From CAVPTL01 sp963708725 (GTDB taxonomy: Bacteria; Actinomycetota; Thermoleophilia; Gaiellales; JAICJC01): 61,404 bases of DNA. Location: contig CAVPTL010000015.1 of the NCBI GenBank assembly GCA_963708725.1, forward strand, positions 1-61,404, given 5' to 3'. The notes below the pieces were generated by a model. That model was not told the DNA's origin, ran no database searches, and saw only the letters and a list, made by a program, of their open reading frames with translations. Position 1 is the stretch's first letter, and each line of letters begins with the position of its first letter. Positions 59,410-61,404 of the stretch are shown piece after piece. The position numbers and the translations under genes were made by a program.

Positions 59410-59932
59410 ACCAGATCTGTAATTGCCAAGACGTGTCCACACCGGCTCTCGCCCGAGGTCGAGCAACAGATTCTCGAGTTGCGGCGTCGTACCGGGTGGG
59501 GCCCCAGTCGCTGGGCTCTGCGCTGGGTCGACCGAGGTCGACTGTGTGGCGCCTGCTCCAGCGCCATGGCTGCTCGCGCCAGGCAGTCCAGCCGCGCCCG
59601 CTAGCGAATCGGTATGAGTACGCCAACCCCGGCGAGCTCGTGCACCCGGACATCAAGAAGCTGGGCCGTTTCTGGCAGGTCGGAAAACGCGTCTACCAAG
59701 ACGGCAAACGACGAAACACCCGCGCCGGCTGGCAATACGTGAATGTCGCCATCGATGACCACTCCCGCCTTGCCCAGGTCGAGATCCGACCCACCCAAAC
59801 CGCCAAAGACACCGTCGCGGTTACCCGTGCCGTGATCACCGCCTACCAGGATCGCGGCACCCCGATCCAACGCATCCTCACCGACAACGGCAGCTGCTAC
59901 CGCGGCCACGACTTCGCCGCCCCACACAATCA
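59410..59932 (+). pseudogene. IS481-family transposase remnant (frameshifted, 3'-truncated)
   Basis: The N-terminal part reads LSPEVEQQILELRRRTGWGP in one frame (59446-59514). The match continues as LGRPRSTVWRLLQRHG in another frame from about 59523, so there is a frameshift between. The core follows: ELVHPDIKKLGRFWQVGKRV, YVNVAIDDHSRLAQVEI and ILTDNGSCYRGHDFA. The two Asp of the DDE triad are present; the part with Glu is missing. No inverted repeats or target duplication could be found. Confidence 0.82.
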
Positions 59933-60020
59933 TCGGGCGAGGATACCGACTTTCGTGTCAGACGTTGCTTTCCGCGTTCACTTCGGAATGGACGAATCGA
60001 GCTGTCCCATCTGGGTGCTT

Positions 60021-61148
60021 TTAGTGATGACGTTCGACCAACGTCGCGCCCTCGACAGGGCCGGTGGCAGTCAGGTAGCCACCGACTGCAATCACATTGC
60101 CAGGTCCCGGATGCGGCGAGAGCCGAGGCGGCCACGAGGTTCGAGTCTGTGCCCGCGGGAGTCGCGAACCCGGCCACCTTCCATAATCTCCCGTTGTAGA
60201 CCGCCGAGACGGGATCCACGCCATTGTAACCGACCGCCCAGAGAGTCGCGTCCCCGGCACGCGAATAACGCCGAGCATGTTTCCAGACGCAAGACCTGCC
60301 GGAGTGGCTGCGGACGCCCAGCCCTTGCCTTCCCAGTGCAGGAAGAGAGCACCCGACGCATTTGAGCCGACAGCCCAGATGCTGGTTCCAGAGACCGGCG
60401 TGATCGAGGACAACGATGCATTGGCTATCACCTTCGAGATGTGCCACCGCCCTGCGGACAATCGCCAGACGACCCCAGCAGACGGGCCTGCTGTCGAGCA
60501 GCTGCCAACTGCAAACCGGCCGCTGCTGCCCGGAATTGCTGCGAGCGAGTCCGCACGGATTGCTCCACGAATGGTGCAGACCGCTGGGGTGGGCAGCCTC
60601 GTCACCGTCCAAGCTTTCCCGTTCCAGTGGTATGCGACTGCATAGCCAGCCGATTCCACCCCAGCCGCAAAGACATCGGTCGCCGAGAACGCCTTGCCGA
60701 CGGTAAGGCCGGTGGCAGTTCTCGGCACTGCAACGAGTCTCCACTGCTGGCCGTTCCAATGCTCAACCAAAGGAAACGCCGGGCCGGTCTCATTGTCGGA
60801 CGATCCGAAGGCCCAAACGTTGGATCTCGACACCACCGAGACACTGCTAAGTCCGTTATCATGGCTACCCTCCCGTACCGGCTTCGACAAGCTCCACGCG
60901 GTCCCCGACCCCGAGTGCTCGATGATCGGTACGTCCGGTGAAACCGAGTCGCTGTGCCCCGCCCCGACGGCCCAGAACTGTGAGGTTCCGGGGACTCGTG
61001 CGACGGACGTAAGGCCATTCTTGTAACCCGTGACGTTCGGGCTTGGCAGGACTGACCAACTCGCGGCCAACGCTGGCGCAGTCAATTGGACCGAGGCTGC
61101 AACGACCAGAGTAAGGGCGAGCGCTGAAACACGAACGGAGAAAATCAT
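60021..61148 (-). CDS. Secreted seven-bladed propeller-like protein, apparently frameshifted
   Basis: A 375-residue frame with a signal peptide (start ATG 61148; ALALTLVVAASVQLTAPALA). The mature part has repeats spaced by about 40-50 residues, each around a WAVG-like core: FWAVGAG, VWAFGSS, VFAAGVE, FAVGSCS, IWAVGSN, then VIAVGGY at the end. A seventh core, TLWAVGYNG, lies in another frame between 60250 and 60110. Two compensating frameshifts are therefore likely. No enzyme motif is visible; a surface-binding propeller is plausible. Confidence 0.65.
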   Translation of the reverse strand: MIFSVRVSALALTLVVAASVQLTAPALAASWSVLPSPNVTGYKNGLTSVARVPGTSQFWAVGAGHSDSVSPDVPIIEHSGSGTAWSLSKPVREGSHDNGLSSVSVVSRSNVWAFGSSDNETGPAFPLVEHWNGQQWRLVAVPRTATGLTVGKAFSATDVFAAGVESAGYAVAYHWNGKAWTVTRLPTPAVCTIRGAIRADSLAAIPGSSGRFAVGSCSTAGPSAGVVWRLSAGRWHISKVIANASLSSITPVSGTSIWAVGSNASGALFLHWEGKGWASAATPAGLASGNMLGVIRVPGTRLSGRSVTMAWIPSRRSTTGDYGRWPGSRLPRAQTRTSWPPRLSPHPGPGNVIAVGGYLTATGPVEGATLVERHH

Positions 61149-61404
61149 TCCACACCTTTGGAGCCGGAAGCAAAGTCGCCCACTCCGCGAGATCGTCCCA
61201 CTCTGCTGCGACATTTGCAACCATCGCTCCCACGCGAACCCGCTGTCCAAATAGGCATATTGCAGTCGAGTCACGATCTGGGCGGTGTTCGGAGCTCCGG
61301 ATCCACCTGGGGCCGGCGGTGATCAGGCTGCTCAGCAGTCGCGCCTCTCGAGCCGTTTGGTGAGCACTTGGCGGACCGTGCCCCGATGTCGAGGCGTTTG
61401 GCTC
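61149..61404. other. End of window without an identified gene
   Basis: 256 bp upstream of the propeller gene. It appears less GC-rich than the rest. I see no coding frame with family resemblance, no tRNA and no clear promoter. Confidence 0.4.

Noticed and set aside
1..61404. CRISPR array or rRNA operon
   Set aside because: No regularly spaced direct repeats and no rRNA-like sequence were seen. The only dispersed repeats are the three palindromes described.

Overview
The window is GC-rich (about two thirds G+C by eye), densely packed with genes, uses many GTG starts and has many operons joined by 1-4 nt overlaps. The gene set fits a high-GC Gram-positive actinobacterium: ECF sigma factor with a DGPF partner, RNase Z, pdxST, ruvCAB, secDF-tgt-queA, AmpS-type peptidases and HD-GYP/LuxR regulators. 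A Thermoleophilia-like lineage (Solirubrobacterales/Gaiellales) is my best guess, by inference only. No rRNA, plasmid or phage module and no CRISPR array is visible.

Layout. 1-2 kb: end of rnz, a small LysM operon under two near-perfect LexA boxes, and a divergent folP-like gene. 2-7.6 kb: a tightly coupled cluster of two M29 aminopeptidases, a GNAT, a DUF1611/DgcN-like protein and a dipeptide/N-acyl-amino-acid epimerase, with an alpha/beta hydrolase. 7.6-13.2 kb: tRNA-Arg(CCG), small barrel and cupin proteins, an HD-GYP-LuxR regulator facing a cytosolic AmiC-like receptor, and membrane proteins. 13.2-20.6 kb: ECF42-type sigma factor with its DGPF protein, AlkA-like glycosylase, LOG protein, CorA, HIT hydrolase, phosphohexomutase and thioesterase. 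20.6-30.6 kb: one long minus-strand run with rel, recJ, a UbiB-like kinase, a phosphodiesterase and a glycosyltransferase. 30.6-34.7 kb: a divergent surface-glycan operon (phosphodiesterase, ATP-grasp, deacetylase). 34.7-46.8 kb: GAF-HD-GYP, the secDF-tgt-queA-(Coa1-like)-ruvB-ruvA-ruvC operon, YebC-pdxT-pdxS and a Crp regulator. 46.9-61.4 kb is more accessory: tRNA-Met whose antisense strand carries the end of a GT87-like gene, a lipoprotein, an orphan Flp pilin, secreted proteins, a second HD-GYP-LuxR plus cupin locus, a MOSC-reductase-ferredoxin fusion, a phosphodiester-glycosidase-like protein, a nitronate monooxygenase, an IS481 remnant and a frameshifted seven-bladed propeller gene.

How the parts connect. 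Three CGAAC-N4-GTTCG boxes tie the LysM operon and ruvCAB into one putative SOS regulon, consistent with a YneA-like division brake. Three copies of a palindrome (two of them identical and 31 bp long) sit between convergent genes and supply stop codons and probably bidirectional termination. Two paralogous HD-GYP-LuxR regulators each lie beside small cupin or receptor genes with a similar GGGA...CCC dyad between them, suggesting an uncharacterised one-component sensing family.
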